A DNA stretch of 42,647 nucleotides from Parcubacteria group bacterium GW2011_GWC2_48_17 (GCA_001003605.1 LCPL01000007.1:1-42647); one strand, 5' to 3'; positions 1-8,404 are shown, counted from the first letter of the stretch. Program-made: numbers and translations. The notes: generated by a model not told the origin, from the letters alone.

Positions 1-132
1 CATGGCCCGGTTCGTATGCTTCATCCAGCATTTAAGCAGGCGCTTAATGAATCCAGAGTCGCATTTGAAAAAGACGAAAGTAAGCTTGGTCCAGCCATGG
101 CTTGGCGCGAACTCAATCAGGATGATTTCTGA
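1..132 (+). CDS. C-terminal end of an unidentified protein (5' partial)
   Basis: Frame 1 is open from the window edge to a TGA at 130-132 and gives 43 residues, ending AMAWRELNQDDF. The composition (charged, helical, no low-complexity) looks coding. A small gene with a good ribosome site follows 22 nt later, as in an operon. The family is not recognisable from this tail. A longer reading in frame 2 from position 2 exists but its first part looks like a shadow of this frame. The call rests on composition and gene spacing only. Confidence 0.5.
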   Translation, partial: HGPVRMLHPAFKQALNESRVAFEKDESKLGPAMAWRELNQDDF

Positions 133-154
133 ACCATCAACGAGAAAGGCACGC

Positions 155-361
155 ATGATCGACATGACACTAGAAGAATTTCGGGCAAAGTTGACTGAAC
201 ATGAACGACTGCAGAAAGCAAACTGGAAACGGCATTTCAAAGAGCATCCCGAACAACTTTTGCCTGGGGCAGAGGTTAAGCGCGTAGTTCCAATCAAAGA
301 AAGCGAACTTCTTGCGAAAATCATAGGGAGCAACACTATTGGTGCGCCTGATTCTGACTAG
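155..361 (+). CDS. Small hypothetical protein, 68 aa
   Basis: The ATG at 155 is preceded by AGAAAGG about 5 nt upstream, one of the few clear Shine-Dalgarno sites in the window, so I prefer it to the in-frame ATG at position 2. The product starts MIDMTLEEFRAKL and is charged and probably mainly helical, with no membrane segment or known motif. It seems to be the last gene of the operon entering from the left, because a hairpin-plus-T terminator follows 38 nt after its stop. Function unknown. Confidence 0.6.
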   Translation: MIDMTLEEFRAKLTEHERLQKANWKRHFKEHPEQLLPGAEVKRVVPIKESELLAKIIGSNTIGAPDSD

Positions 362-399
362 TAAACAACTGCCCCGATTTTGTTCTCCACACACACACA

Positions 400-425
400 G
401 GCGAGCCCCACGGTTCGCCCTTTTT
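400..425 (+). terminator. Rho-independent terminator
   Basis: An 8-bp stem (GGCGAGCC with GGTTCGCC, one G-U pair) has a 4-nt loop and is followed by CTTTTT. It closes the left-hand operon before serS. Confidence 0.85.
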
Positions 426-429
426 GTTG

Positions 430-435
430 TATACT
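430..435 (+). promoter_or_regulatory. Putative -10 box (TATACT) for serS
   Basis: TATACT lies just after the terminator and about 53 nt before the serS ATG. No good -35 hexamer lies at 16-18 nt. The intervening leader (about 456-488) is made of CTACTT/ACTA words like the right arms of the palindromic spacers, but no left arm is visible here. Confidence 0.4.
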
Positions 436-488
436 AAGTTGCATCGTCGTCTTTTCTTTGCTACTTACTACTAACTACTTACTTCTTC

Positions 489-1760
489 ATGTTAGATATA
501 AAATTCATCCGCGAAAATAAAGACCTTGTCGCCGAAGCAGCCAAGAAAAAGCGCGTGTCTTTTGATGTAGAAGAACTTTTGAAGCTCGACGATGAACGCC
601 GAGCCTTGCTTACGGTGGTGGAAAAGAAGCGCTCCGAACACAACATGAAGAGCAACCAGATGGTGCGCACGTCCATACCGGAGAGACGAGAGCTTCTTGT
701 GGAGGAACTTCGAACGCAGAAGTCCGGACTTGAGGAGGAAGAGACCAAATTGAAGGGTATCATGCAAAAATGGCAGGCGCTCATGCTCCAAGCTCCAAAC
801 GTTCCAGACATCTCGGTTCCTGATGGGGATAGCGAGAATGACAACAGTGAAGTAAGAACATGGGGCAGTATTCCTGAATTTTCCTCTCCTCCCAAAGGCC
901 ATATGGAGATTATGGAGTCCTGCGACATGGCCGATTTTTTGCGCGGAGGCGACGTATCTGGTTTCCGAGGATATTTTTTGAAAAATGAGGGAGCTCTTCT
1001 TTCTTTCGCGCTTTGGCAATTTACACTTGAGCATTTCGCAAAAAAGGGCTTTACCTTCATGATGGCGCCATCTCTCGTTCGCAAACAGACGCTTCTTGGC
1101 ACAGGATATCTTCCGCAAGGCGAGGACGACCTCTACAAAACACAAGACGGCGATTATCTTTCAGGCACCTCTGAAGTGTCTGCGATGTCGTATTTTTCAG
1201 AAACAATTCTTAAGAAAGAAGAACTGCCAAAAAAGATTCTCGCTTTTTCCACCTGTTTTCGCCGCGAAGCCGGAAGTTACGGCAAGGATACCAAAGGACT
1301 CATCCGCGTCCATGAATTTTTCAAACTCGAGCAGGTGATGCTTTGTGAAGCTAGCCATGAAATATCGGTGAAATTTCATGAGGAGCTCACAGGAAATGCG
1401 GAGGAGCTTTTACAAGCACTCAAGCTTCCGTATCGCGTTGTCATTAATTGCGGGGGAGACCTCGGACTCGGTCAGGTGAAAAAATACGACATTGAAACGT
1501 GGATTCCATCGGATAAAGCATATAGAGAAACTCATTCTTCTTCCTATTTCCATGATTTTCAAACGAGGCGTCTAAATATTCGTTACAAAGACACTGACGG
1601 TAAAACTCGTTTTGCGCACTCGCTCAATAACACGGCGCTTGCGACCCCCCGCATTTTGGCGCCGCTCGTTGAAAATTATCAACAGTCTGACGGTTCGATA
1701 AAGGTACCGGAAGCGCTCCAGAAATATATGGGGAAGACTGTTATCGCTCCTGTTCGTTGA
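489..1760 (+). CDS. serS: Serine--tRNA ligase (SerRS)
   Basis: This class II aminoacyl-tRNA synthetase charges tRNA-Ser (and tRNA-Sec where present) in the cytoplasm. The 423-residue product has the normal SerRS length. Residues 1-100 form the charged helical hairpin (tRNA-binding arm) after the typical start MLDIKFIRENKD. The catalytic domain shows the serine-pocket segment GTSEVSAMSYF near residue 225, motif 2 (FRREAGSYGKDTKGL) near 257 and motif 3 (NNTALATPRILAPLVENYQ) near 379. No Shine-Dalgarno sequence precedes the ATG; the upstream 30 nt are pyrimidine-rich repeated words. The family call is secure. Confidence 0.96.
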   Translation: MLDIKFIRENKDLVAEAAKKKRVSFDVEELLKLDDERRALLTVVEKKRSEHNMKSNQMVRTSIPERRELLVEELRTQKSGLEEEETKLKGIMQKWQALMLQAPNVPDISVPDGDSENDNSEVRTWGSIPEFSSPPKGHMEIMESCDMADFLRGGDVSGFRGYFLKNEGALLSFALWQFTLEHFAKKGFTFMMAPSLVRKQTLLGTGYLPQGEDDLYKTQDGDYLSGTSEVSAMSYFSETILKKEELPKKILAFSTCFRREAGSYGKDTKGLIRVHEFFKLEQVMLCEASHEISVKFHEELTGNAEELLQALKLPYRVVINCGGDLGLGQVKKYDIETWIPSDKAYRETHSSSYFHDFQTRRLNIRYKDTDGKTRFAHSLNNTALATPRILAPLVENYQQSDGSIKVPEALQKYMGKTVIAPVR

Positions 1761-1766
1761 GTCAAC

Positions 1767-1901
1767 AATATCGAATACCAAATTTCGAATTTCGAAAAAT
1801 ACGGAATATTAAATAAGAAAGCCAAAAAGATTTAGCATACTATCTTTCTTGTTAAGAGTTTCATGTTTTTCGATATTAGGTATTCGACATTCGATATTTT
1901 C
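1767..1901 (+). repeat. Word-palindrome spacer (TCGAAT words) between serS and ftsQ
   Basis: The left arm (about 1767-1799) and right arm (about 1865-1901) are imperfect inverted copies of each other. Both are built from iterated TCGAAT/ATATCGAA words, and one arm has an extra 7-nt word. The right arm ends a few nt before the ftsQ ATG. The central part holds a weak -10-like CATACTAT. Confidence 0.75.
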
Positions 1902-1906
1902 ATTTC

Positions 1907-2713
1907 ATGGCTCGACATAAAATAATCCGTTCTCCTCGCTTGGCGCGGAAAGAACGACGGAGAAAAATCAGAAAAATCTTCTTGCTTTCAGTTCTCTTCA
2001 CGGCGGCCGCCGCGGGGATAGTCTACGGATTATCTCGCCCAGAGCTTCGTATCATAAGTATCGAAGTCGCCGGCTCAAGACAGGTGCAGGAGGAACTTAT
2101 ACAAAGAACAGTGGCAAATGTCATGAAAAGGACATACCTCTGGTTTATTCCAAAATCACACACTTTACTTTACCCAAAGACCGAACTCAAGGAATCTCTT
2201 ATGAAAGAGTTTCCAGCTCTTTCCGGCGTGTCCATCTCGCTAAAAAGTCTTTCCGCGCTTCGCGTTTTTGTGTATGAACGCGAGCCGCAGGCGCTTTGGT
2301 GCGCCTCGCGGCAGGAATGTTCTATGATGGACAAAACAGGATTTGTGTTCGCGCCCGCAGAAATGGGCATGGAGCAGATGTATTACCGATTTCTGAAAAT
2401 GGATGCAAAGGCGCCTATCGGCACAGAGGTGATTCCGCAAGAAGAATTATCAAAATTATTGCTATTCCTTAAGAAACTAGAAATGGCCGGTCTTGAACCA
2501 AGAGAAGTGCTTTTGAAGGAGCAAGACGAGCTTGAAGTGGTGCTTAGCTTTGGAACGCGACTTTTGCTCCGCTCTGGCAACTATGATACAGCGCTCATCA
2601 ATTTGGAAACGCTCATGGAACAGGATAACCTCCTTTCAAGGAATAAAGGGGAACTTTCAGTGTCATATATTGACCTTAGGTATGGGAATAAGATTTATTT
2701 CAAACCACGATAA
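1907..2713 (+). CDS. ftsQ: FtsQ-like cell-division protein with POTRA domain
   Basis: FtsQ is a bitopic divisome protein that links early and late division proteins. The 268-residue product has a basic cytoplasmic N-terminus (RKERRRKIRK), one TM helix at about residues 25-42 and a POTRA-like segment starting RIISIEVAGSRQVQEELI. It ends with the typical FtsQ/DivIB closing strand YIDLRYGNKIYFK. Location near other division genes fits. The ATG follows directly on an inverted-repeat spacer and has no Shine-Dalgarno site. I infer FtsQ rather than another POTRA protein from the order of parts and the C-terminal motif. Confidence 0.82.
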   Translation: MARHKIIRSPRLARKERRRKIRKIFLLSVLFTAAAAGIVYGLSRPELRIISIEVAGSRQVQEELIQRTVANVMKRTYLWFIPKSHTLLYPKTELKESLMKEFPALSGVSISLKSLSALRVFVYEREPQALWCASRQECSMMDKTGFVFAPAEMGMEQMYYRFLKMDAKAPIGTEVIPQEELSKLLLFLKKLEMAGLEPREVLLKEQDELEVVLSFGTRLLLRSGNYDTALINLETLMEQDNLLSRNKGELSVSYIDLRYGNKIYFKPR

Positions 2714-2715
2714 GA

Positions 2716-2778
2716 AGCGGTTAGCGTATAGCGTTTGGTAAAGTGGAATCCTCCACTAAACGCTAACCGCTACACGCT
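2716..2778 (+). repeat. Word-palindrome hairpin (TAGCG words) after ftsQ
   Basis: The left arm is about 2716-2747 and the right arm about 2751-2778. They use TTAGCG/TAGCGTTT words and their complements with a very short loop, starting a few nt after the ftsQ stop. There is no T-run, so it is not a classic terminator. Unlike the other spacers, the right arm ends about 48 nt before the next ATG. Confidence 0.75.
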
Positions 2779-2792
2779 TTGAGCTGGTAAGC

Positions 2793-2798
2793 TATAAT
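2793..2798 (+). promoter_or_regulatory. Putative -10 box (TATAAT)
   Basis: A perfect TATAAT lies 27 nt before the ATG of the 2826 gene, just after the hairpin. No matching -35 hexamer is seen. Confidence 0.45.
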
Positions 2799-2825
2799 AA
2801 AGGCATAGTATTCTTAACAGTTCTT

Positions 2826-3212
2826 ATGTCACCACTGCAGTTACCAATCAGTTACTTCATTTGGCACTACAGTGCCGCGTGGGTTGACCTCATGCGGCTA
2901 TACAGGAATTTTTCGTGGTTCCTCTGGAATTTTTTCTCCATACGCATTTTGTGGGAAACACTTTTTTCTCCGTGGCACAGGATAAAAGAACATGCCGATA
3001 AAGATACCGCGGGCGTACTTGGCAGTTTCATTATGGACACGATTCTTCGCCTTGTCGGATTCTTCACCCGAATATGCACCATACTTTTCGGCCTTCTCGC
3101 GCTCATTCTGTTTTCAGCCTTTTCTCTTGTGTGTTTGGCGCTCTGGCCGTTTCTCCCAATATGCATCGTCGCATTTTTTATGCTTGGCGTTTCCGGAGTG
3201 ATTGCGTTTTAG
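2826..3212 (+). CDS. Small integral membrane protein, 128 aa
   Basis: The 128-residue product has an aromatic-rich amphipathic N-terminal half (SYFIWHYSAAWVDLMRLYRN), a short charged loop (HRIKEHADKDTAGVLG) and two strongly hydrophobic stretches near residues 75-100 and 103-127, likely TM helices. No enzymatic motif is seen. It sits directly before the membrane-anchored ClpC-like ATPase and may be a partner of it; that link is inference from position only. Confidence 0.75.
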   Translation: MSPLQLPISYFIWHYSAAWVDLMRLYRNFSWFLWNFFSIRILWETLFSPWHRIKEHADKDTAGVLGSFIMDTILRLVGFFTRICTILFGLLALILFSAFSLVCLALWPFLPICIVAFFMLGVSGVIAF

Positions 3213-3215
3213 GAA

Positions 3216-3346
3216 GATGCTCTCGTTAGAAGCCGCAATCGCCATGTGAACAGGCCTATATATCAATTCAATGCAATATGTCAAATGTAAGTGTAAAGTA
3301 ATCGTATCAGCTTGCGTGATTGCGATTTGCTTCTAACGGGATGCTC
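3216..3346 (+). repeat. Inverted-repeat spacer overlapping the ClpC-like start
   Basis: The left arm (about 3216-3242) contains CGTTAGAAGC and GCAATC. The right arm (about 3314-3346) contains GATTGC and GCTTCTAACG and runs into the ATG at 3341. The left arm begins 3 nt after the upstream stop codon. The central part is AT-rich, about 70 nt. The layout matches the other spacers although the words are less iterated. Confidence 0.7.
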
Positions 3347-5839
3347 TACTCAAACTTGCAACAAGAATCAATAGCGTATAATGGCGCGCTCCAAACAGAG
3401 GCGGTTATTTCCGGTAGACACCTTCACACCGCGGAAAAATCTCTGCGCATTGTTTTTGCCGTACTCTCCATTCTCGGAATTGCTTTTCTACTTATGAAGG
3501 CAATACCGGCCGTTCAATCCGCCTTTCCAGCTTTTTTTACTGTCGCTGGCGAATTTTTCCCGCTCTTCAAATCAATATTTCTTATAACTGCGGGACTCTG
3601 GCTCTGGTCGGCTCTTTGGTACGCATTTTTTGCCTCCTTTTACTTCAGGGACGAGGATGCAACGCTTCCAGAAATGTCAATGCGCCAGCCACCCATCCGT
3701 TTCGAGGTGGCAAAAGTAATCACTTCCGGATGCAATGAACCCGTGCTGGATTTCCTCGTGTCGCGTTACGGAAGCATGGCCATGCTGCGCCTCGGGCTTT
3801 CAAAAGAAGAAGTTATCGCTTTCATAAAAGACAGGGCGCGTCCCTCCGGAATATTTGACATAGGGACGTCGGATGAGCCGATAGGTCTCGGAGAGTTTGC
3901 GAAGGAACTGTTGCGCTACGACGAAGGCCTAAAACACTTTCTTTTGTCGCGCAAGATTGAAGCCGACGATTTTGTGGGCGCGGCAGGCTGGGTGTCGCAC
4001 AATGAAAGCGACCGCAAGAAATATCTGCGGTGGTGGGGTAAAGACGCTCTCGGCAGGATTCCCGGGATCGGCAAGGATTGGGGATACGGCGAAATAGTTC
4101 TCTTGTCGCGCTACGCCGTATCTATCGCGCGCCATCCGGCCTTTTCTTCTGGGAGCAAAGGGGCGTTCGGCAAGCACGAGGCCGAAGAAGTGGAGCGCAT
4201 TCTCTCGCGCGGACGCGAGGCGAATGTCCTGCTTGTTGGAGAAGAGGGCGTTCCAAAACTCGCCCCGCTCGCTCGTCTTCAGCGAAAAATCAGCGCCGGA
4301 ACGGTGCTTCCGCCACTTGAACATAAAGAAATCTACATATTCAATGGAGCGCCGTTCGTTTCGGCGATGAAAGAAAAAGCGGTCTTTGAAACTGAATTTA
4401 CAAAACTCCTTTCCGAAGCGGCGCGCGCCGGCAACATCATTTTCGTATTTGATAATTTTGAGAAATTCTATGAGGGCGCGAACGCAATTGGCTCGGACGC
4501 GCTTTCCATTCTTGACCCGTTTCTTACTTCAAAGAATATTCAAATCGTGGCAATAGTCGAACTCGGTGCGTTCCGCCAGGTTTTTGAGCCGAACGCAAAA
4601 GTGAAAGAACGCTTTGAGCGCGTACTCATAGCAGAAGCGGGCGTATCCGGTTCAATCCCGATTCTTGAGGAGGAGGCCATTCGCGCGGAGGCCAAACACG
4701 GAGTTATTTTTACCTATCCCGCGCTTCGCGCGGTAGCGGAAAGCGCAGACAGATATTTTTTTGAAGGCGTCATGCCGGACAAAGCCATAGACCTCCTCCT
4801 GGAACTTGTCCCCCAAATTAAATCCGCGGGGAAAAGTATCGTGCTTAAAGACGACGTGCTCGACCTTGTTTCGAGTAAAACCGGCATTGCTGCCTCCGAA
4901 GCAAAGGGGGAGGAAAGGACGAAACTCTTGAAGCTTGAAGAAATCTTACACGAGCGAATTGTCGGGCAGGAAGAAGCAGTCAAAGCTATCTCGGGAGCCC
5001 TCCGCAGGGCGCGTTCCGGCATTAGTTCAAAAAATCGCCCCATTGGCTCGTTCCTGTTCCTTGGTCCCACCGGCGTCGGAAAAACCGAAACGACAAAAGC
5101 TCTCGCGCAGGCGTTTTTTGGAGATGAAAAGTCAATCGTACGGCTGGATATGTCTGAATATCATAGCGATGATGCCTTGAATCGTCTCATCGGCACTTTT
5201 GAAGGAGGAAAGGCGGGCGTGCTCGCCTCGCTCATTCGCGAGCATCCGTACGGAGTTTTGCTCCTTGATGAATTTGAAAAGACTAGCAGGGAAGTGCATG
5301 ACCTTTTCCTGCAAATCCTTGACGAGGGTTTCTTCACCGACGTTTTTGGCAAAAGGGTGAACGCGCGCAATCTAATGATAATCGCGACATCAAACGCCGG
5401 CAGCGACCTCATCTGGAATATGGCGCAAGATGGAAAGAGGTTGGACAAAGACATCATTATCGCGGAAATCATAAATCGTGCCATCTTCAAACCGGAGCTT
5501 CTCAACCGTTTTGACGGCGTGATTCTATTTCATCCGCTCAATGACGAACACCTTCGTTTAATCGCGCGTCTGCAACTTGAAAAGCTTGGAAAACGTCTCA
5601 AGGAAAAAGGATTGGAGTTTTTGATAACAGACCCGCTTGTCGAGTATCTTGTGTCCGCGGGGCAGGACCCGAAGTTTGGAGCGCGGCCGATGGCTAGGGC
5701 TATACAGGGAACGGTTGAACAAGCGATTGCCGAGAAAATGCTTCGCGGAGAAATTGTTGCCGGGTCAACGGTCGAACTTTCTCCTTCAGATTTTCCTCAA
5801 GGAATTACCTCGTTTAACTCTTCCTCAAATCCCACTTGA
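3341..5839 (+). CDS. Membrane-anchored ClpC/ClpB-like AAA+ ATPase with degenerate first ATPase domain
   Basis: Two-domain Clp ATPases unfold proteins, often for ClpP. This 832-residue product lacks the usual Clp N-domain and instead has two TM helices (about residues 34-56 and 78-102). The first AAA+ domain is degenerate: the Walker A position reads GEEGVPKLA (near 300) and the Walker B position FVFDNFE (near 370) lacks the catalytic Glu after Asp. The second domain is intact: GPTGVGKTE near 575, LLLDEFEK near 640, sensor 1 ATSNAG near 683, arginine finger LLNRF near 719 and sensor 2 GARPM. I use the ATG at 3341 rather than an in-frame TTG 21 nt upstream. Substrate and protease partner are unknown. 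Confidence 0.88.
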   Translation: MLYSNLQQESIAYNGALQTEAVISGRHLHTAEKSLRIVFAVLSILGIAFLLMKAIPAVQSAFPAFFTVAGEFFPLFKSIFLITAGLWLWSALWYAFFASFYFRDEDATLPEMSMRQPPIRFEVAKVITSGCNEPVLDFLVSRYGSMAMLRLGLSKEEVIAFIKDRARPSGIFDIGTSDEPIGLGEFAKELLRYDEGLKHFLLSRKIEADDFVGAAGWVSHNESDRKKYLRWWGKDALGRIPGIGKDWGYGEIVLLSRYAVSIARHPAFSSGSKGAFGKHEAEEVERILSRGREANVLLVGEEGVPKLAPLARLQRKISAGTVLPPLEHKEIYIFNGAPFVSAMKEKAVFETEFTKLLSEAARAGNIIFVFDNFEKFYEGANAIGSDALSILDPFLTSKNIQIVAIVELGAFRQVFEPNAKVKERFERVLIAEAGVSGSIPILEEEAIRAEAKHGVIFTYPALRAVAESADRYFFEGVMPDKAIDLLLELVPQIKSAGKSIVLKDDVLDLVSSKTGIAASEAKGEERTKLLKLEEILHERIVGQEEAVKAISGALRRARSGISSKNRPIGSFLFLGPTGVGKTETTKALAQAFFGDEKSIVRLDMSEYHSDDALNRLIGTFEGGKAGVLASLIREHPYGVLLLDEFEKTSREVHDLFLQILDEGFFTDVFGKRVNARNLMIIATSNAGSDLIWNMAQDGKRLDKDIIIAEIINRAIFKPELLNRFDGVILFHPLNDEHLRLIARLQLEKLGKRLKEKGLEFLITDPLVEYLVSAGQDPKFGARPMARAIQGTVEQAIAEKMLRGEIVAGSTVELSPSDFPQGITSFNSSSNPT

Positions 5840-5993
5840 CCTTTCTTGAATAATGCGTATCATAGGATGCACATGATATTCAATGCCTGTTTTTGGAACT
5901 ATTTCTTTAACAGCACTCGCCAATCGAGGGTCGGTTCCTGTGTTGGTTGTGGAATAGTCGTAGACTAAAGAAAAGCTACTCCTAACGAAAACA

Positions 5994-6030
5994 GAAACGG
6001 ACACTCGAGCAATCAGTGTCCGTTTCGTTT
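5994..6030 (+). terminator. Rho-independent terminator after the ClpC-like gene
   Basis: A 12-bp perfect stem (GAAACGGACACT with AGTGTCCGTTTC) has a 9-nt loop and is followed by GTTTT. It lies 155 nt after the ClpC-like stop. The spacer 5840-5993 holds no supported gene. A second hairpin (CCTCCGCT with AGCGGAGG, 6033-6056) follows at once, without a T-run. Confidence 0.7.
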
Positions 6031-6094
6031 TACCTCCGCTTCGAGTAGAGCGGAGGATGAGGACGAAATTGAACTCCACAACTCAACTGGCAGT

Positions 6095-6394
6095 ATGCCC
6101 ATCAACAGCAAATTGCTTACAGGATTTCGCACAACCCAGCACATTCACAACTTTTCCGACGTTCCCGACGGAATACTCCTCGTGCTCGCCAAGGACGTCA
6201 CAACCACCGGCCCGAAGCGCCGCACGTATCCAAGAGGATCGGCGGGACGCAAGAGAAAATCGTATAGCAAAGGAGTAATTTTGCAAATGGAAGATGGAAG
6301 CAAAATCCCAGTCCGCGTAGATTTTCTTGAGCTTCAAATAGCCACTCCGCAACCGAAGCAAACAACCTTAATCCCGTACGTATCATCGCTATGA
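6095..6394 (+). CDS. Hypothetical protein, 99 aa
   Basis: The frame gives a basic, proline- and threonine-rich 99-residue protein with a central KRRTYPRGSAGRKRKSYSKG stretch, which could bind nucleic acid or be a linker. Its TGA overlaps the next ATG (ATGA), typical of translational coupling. The start is uncertain: no Shine-Dalgarno site precedes 6095, and the frame stays open upstream to at least 6053 without an ATG. No family is recognised. Confidence 0.6.
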   Translation: MPINSKLLTGFRTTQHIHNFSDVPDGILLVLAKDVTTTGPKRRTYPRGSAGRKRKSYSKGVILQMEDGSKIPVRVDFLELQIATPQPKQTTLIPYVSSL

Positions 6395-6633
6395 AATCAC
6401 CGCGCATGAATCAGAATCATTCAATCACGGCCGCGTTTCGAAAGGGAAAGAAAGTCATCCTTAAGGAAACTTGGGAGGACTCTGCAAAAAAGGGGCTACG
6501 CTTCCACAAGGGTACGCAGGGTGAAGTTGTGGATGGAGAAATCACTGGTGGCAGGATTCCAGTGCTGATGCGTTTTCCGCATCAACCATCCATGGTCGCC
6601 CATTTCCCGCTCTCTATTTTGGAATCGGCATAA
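6391..6633 (+). CDS. Hypothetical protein, 80 aa
   Basis: The ATG overlaps the stop of the preceding gene by 4 nt, so the two are probably one transcript. The product (MKSPRMNQNHSITAAFRKG...) appears beta-rich, with FRKGKKVILKETWE and GTQGEVVDGEITGG resembling a small barrel or KOW/SH3-like fold; that fold is a guess. A strong terminator follows 21 nt downstream. Function unknown. Confidence 0.62.
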   Translation: MKSPRMNQNHSITAAFRKGKKVILKETWEDSAKKGLRFHKGTQGEVVDGEITGGRIPVLMRFPHQPSMVAHFPLSILESA

Positions 6634-6654
6634 TGCCAGTTGAAGTTTTTCAAG

Positions 6655-6684
6655 ACGGCCCGCGCTTTGCGCAGGCCGTTTTTC
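6655..6684 (+). terminator. Rho-independent terminator (plus strand)
   Basis: The stem ACGGCC/GGCCGT extends inward with GCGC/GCGC around a TTT loop and is followed by TTTTT. It ends the 6095-6633 pair. Confidence 0.85.
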
Positions 6685-6710
6685 CTTGCATCTTCAGGGA
6701 AGGTTTTCGT

Positions 6711-6747
6711 AAAAAAGCCGGCGAATGGAAGAATCCACCACGCCGGC
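6711..6747 (-). terminator. Rho-independent terminator (minus strand)
   Basis: On the minus strand a 7-bp stem (GCCGGCG with CGCCGGC, 17-nt loop) is followed by six T. It closes the convergent 6768-7307 gene. Confidence 0.8.
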
Positions 6748-6767
6748 TCGCATAAAATTGCTTCTCC

Positions 6768-7307
6768 CTAATTCCATCTTGGAGTCTGTTCCGGAATTAC
6801 CGTGGCTCGTATATTCGCGCGCTGGTCATACTCGAGCTTGAGGAGACACGGCCTAGGAGGTAGCGCCTCCTTTTTGGTGAGTACGCAGAAGAGGTCATTA
6901 CATAGAACTTCTCCCGTTGATGTGTCAGTCAGGCACTGCGCCTTTGTGACTTTTTGAAATGTCGCGATAACCCATCCATTGCCGAGTTCGTGCGCGCCAC
7001 GGAAGCGGAAGAAACTCTTGCTTTGTGGCAGTATGGTTCCAGGCCACGTCAGCCCATGAAACCACATCGCCCGTCCAGTACGCAATCGCTTGGACTGTTC
7101 AAAACCTACGAAGAAAGAAGCAATGGCTGTTAGGAGTGAGAACACGATGGCGTAAAGCACGTACATCCATTTTTCGCCCCTCTGTGTCAACTCGGCAACG
7201 AGAAACGATAGTGCAACGATGCCTCCCAAGAACATGATACTGATATTCGTGTAAAAGACGGCGACAAGCGCGCGGATGGGAATCTTACCCCAGATAATTT
7301 CTTTCAT
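6768..7307 (-). CDS. Hypothetical membrane protein with two TM helices, 179 aa
   Basis: The product starts MKEIIWGKIPIRALVAVFY and has two predicted TM helices at about residues 12-38 and 48-68. A soluble C-terminal part of about 100 residues follows, with two cysteines (CLTDTSTGEVLCNDLFC). AGAGGT lies 5 nt before the ATG at 7307, so I prefer it to the in-frame GTG 6 nt upstream. It has its own terminator and is transcribed towards 6391-6633. It resembles no family I can name; the soluble part could be an extracytoplasmic sensor or binding domain. Confidence 0.65.
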   Translation of the reverse strand: MKEIIWGKIPIRALVAVFYTNISIMFLGGIVALSFLVAELTQRGEKWMYVLYAIVFSLLTAIASFFVGFEQSKRLRTGRAMWFHGLTWPGTILPQSKSFFRFRGAHELGNGWVIATFQKVTKAQCLTDTSTGEVLCNDLFCVLTKKEALPPRPCLLKLEYDQRANIRATVIPEQTPRWN

Positions 7308-7344
7308 AGACACCTCTTAAGGTACTATAGTATCTGATTTCAAT

Positions 7345-7374
7345 TTGTCAATTTAGTCACTTCTGCGGTACAGT
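7345..7374 (+). promoter_or_regulatory. Promoter for dus, leaderless layout
   Basis: TTGTCA (7345-7350), an 18-nt spacer, then TACAGT (7369-7374). The GTG start lies 6 nt after the -10 box, so transcription should begin at or next to the start codon. Confidence 0.65.
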
Positions 7375-7380
7375 GCTTTC

Positions 7381-8388
7381 GTGAAAAACGGATTTTGGGG
7401 AAAACTGCAAAGACCGATTATGGCCCTCGCGCCGATGGCGAACGTTACGGACGCGGCGTTTCGACGCATCATCGCACAGTATGGAAAGCCTGCCCGACCC
7501 GGGGAACGGGGCGGGCCGGATGTCATGTTTACCGAGTTTGTTTCGGCTGATGGGCTTGTAAGCAAGGGAAGGGATAAACTTCTCGTTGATTTGATGTACT
7601 CGGAAAGCGAACGGCCAATCGTTGCCCAGCTCTTTTCGGGCAATCCGGAGAAAATGTATGAGGCAGCTAAACTGGTGAAAGAACTCAAATTTGACGGACT
7701 GGATATCAACATGGGCTGTCCCGACCGTTCGATTGAAAAAAGCGGAGCAGGCGCGGCACTCATTAAAAATCCGAGATTGGCAAGAGAACTTATCAGAGCG
7801 GCAAAAGAGGGTTCAGGACTTCCAATCTCAATCAAAACACGGCTCGGATACAACAAAGACACACTGGAAGAGTGGCTACCGGAACTTCTCGCGGAAAAAC
7901 CCGCCGTCGTAATACTACATGCTCGCACGCGTAAAGAAATGTCCAAAGCGCCGGCGCGCTTCGAGCGGGTGAAGCGAGCGGTGGAAATCAGAGATGAGTG
8001 CCAGAAAACGTTGGCAGTCAAAACCCTCATTCTTGGTAACGGCGATGTAATGAATCTTACTGACGCGTGCCAAAAGGCAGCGGAAACGGGCGCCGACGGC
8101 ATCATGCTCGGCCGCGCGATTTTTGGTAATCCATGGTTGTTTGCTGGCGGGGAAAGGTCAGACCTTATGGAGCCATCAATTGAAACCAAGCTTAAGGTTC
8201 TTATCGAACACACCAAGCTATTTGAAAAGCTCTTGGGGGAACACAAGAATTTCGCCATTATGAAAAAGCACTTCAAGGCGTATGTTGAAGGGTTCGCCGG
8301 GGCAAAGGAGCTTCGCATGAAGCTCATGGAAGCCGTTTCGGCTTCTGAAGTTGAGAACATCGTTGCTCGCTTTATCGCGAGCCAATGA
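7381..8388 (+). CDS. dus: tRNA-dihydrouridine synthase (Dus family)
   Basis: Dus enzymes are FMN- and NADPH-dependent and reduce uridine in tRNA D-loops. The 335-residue TIM-barrel protein starts with a phosphate-binding strand (PIMALAPMANVTDAAFRRI) and has the diagnostic INMGCPDRSIEKSGAGAAL with the catalytic Cys near residue 112. It also shows IKTRLGY, ILHARTR, NGDV and the FMN-phosphate motif GADGIMLGRAIFGNPWLF. The helical C-terminal domain is present. Start is GTG, with no Shine-Dalgarno site and a -10 box 6 nt upstream, so the mRNA is probably leaderless. Whether it is of the DusA, B or C type cannot be told. Confidence 0.93.
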   Translation: MKNGFWGKLQRPIMALAPMANVTDAAFRRIIAQYGKPARPGERGGPDVMFTEFVSADGLVSKGRDKLLVDLMYSESERPIVAQLFSGNPEKMYEAAKLVKELKFDGLDINMGCPDRSIEKSGAGAALIKNPRLARELIRAAKEGSGLPISIKTRLGYNKDTLEEWLPELLAEKPAVVILHARTRKEMSKAPARFERVKRAVEIRDECQKTLAVKTLILGNGDVMNLTDACQKAAETGADGIMLGRAIFGNPWLFAGGERSDLMEPSIETKLKVLIEHTKLFEKLLGEHKNFAIMKKHFKAYVEGFAGAKELRMKLMEAVSASEVENIVARFIASQ

Positions 8389-8404
8389 CGAGAGTTCTAC
8401 AGAA

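Noticed and set aside
5825-6079. Minus-strand ORF of 84 aa with coding-like composition (LVYDYSTTNTGTDPRLAS) after the ClpC-like gene
   Set aside because: No usable start with a ribosome site, it runs through two hairpins and a terminator stem, and it overlaps the ClpC-like end. A remnant is possible but I cannot support a gene.
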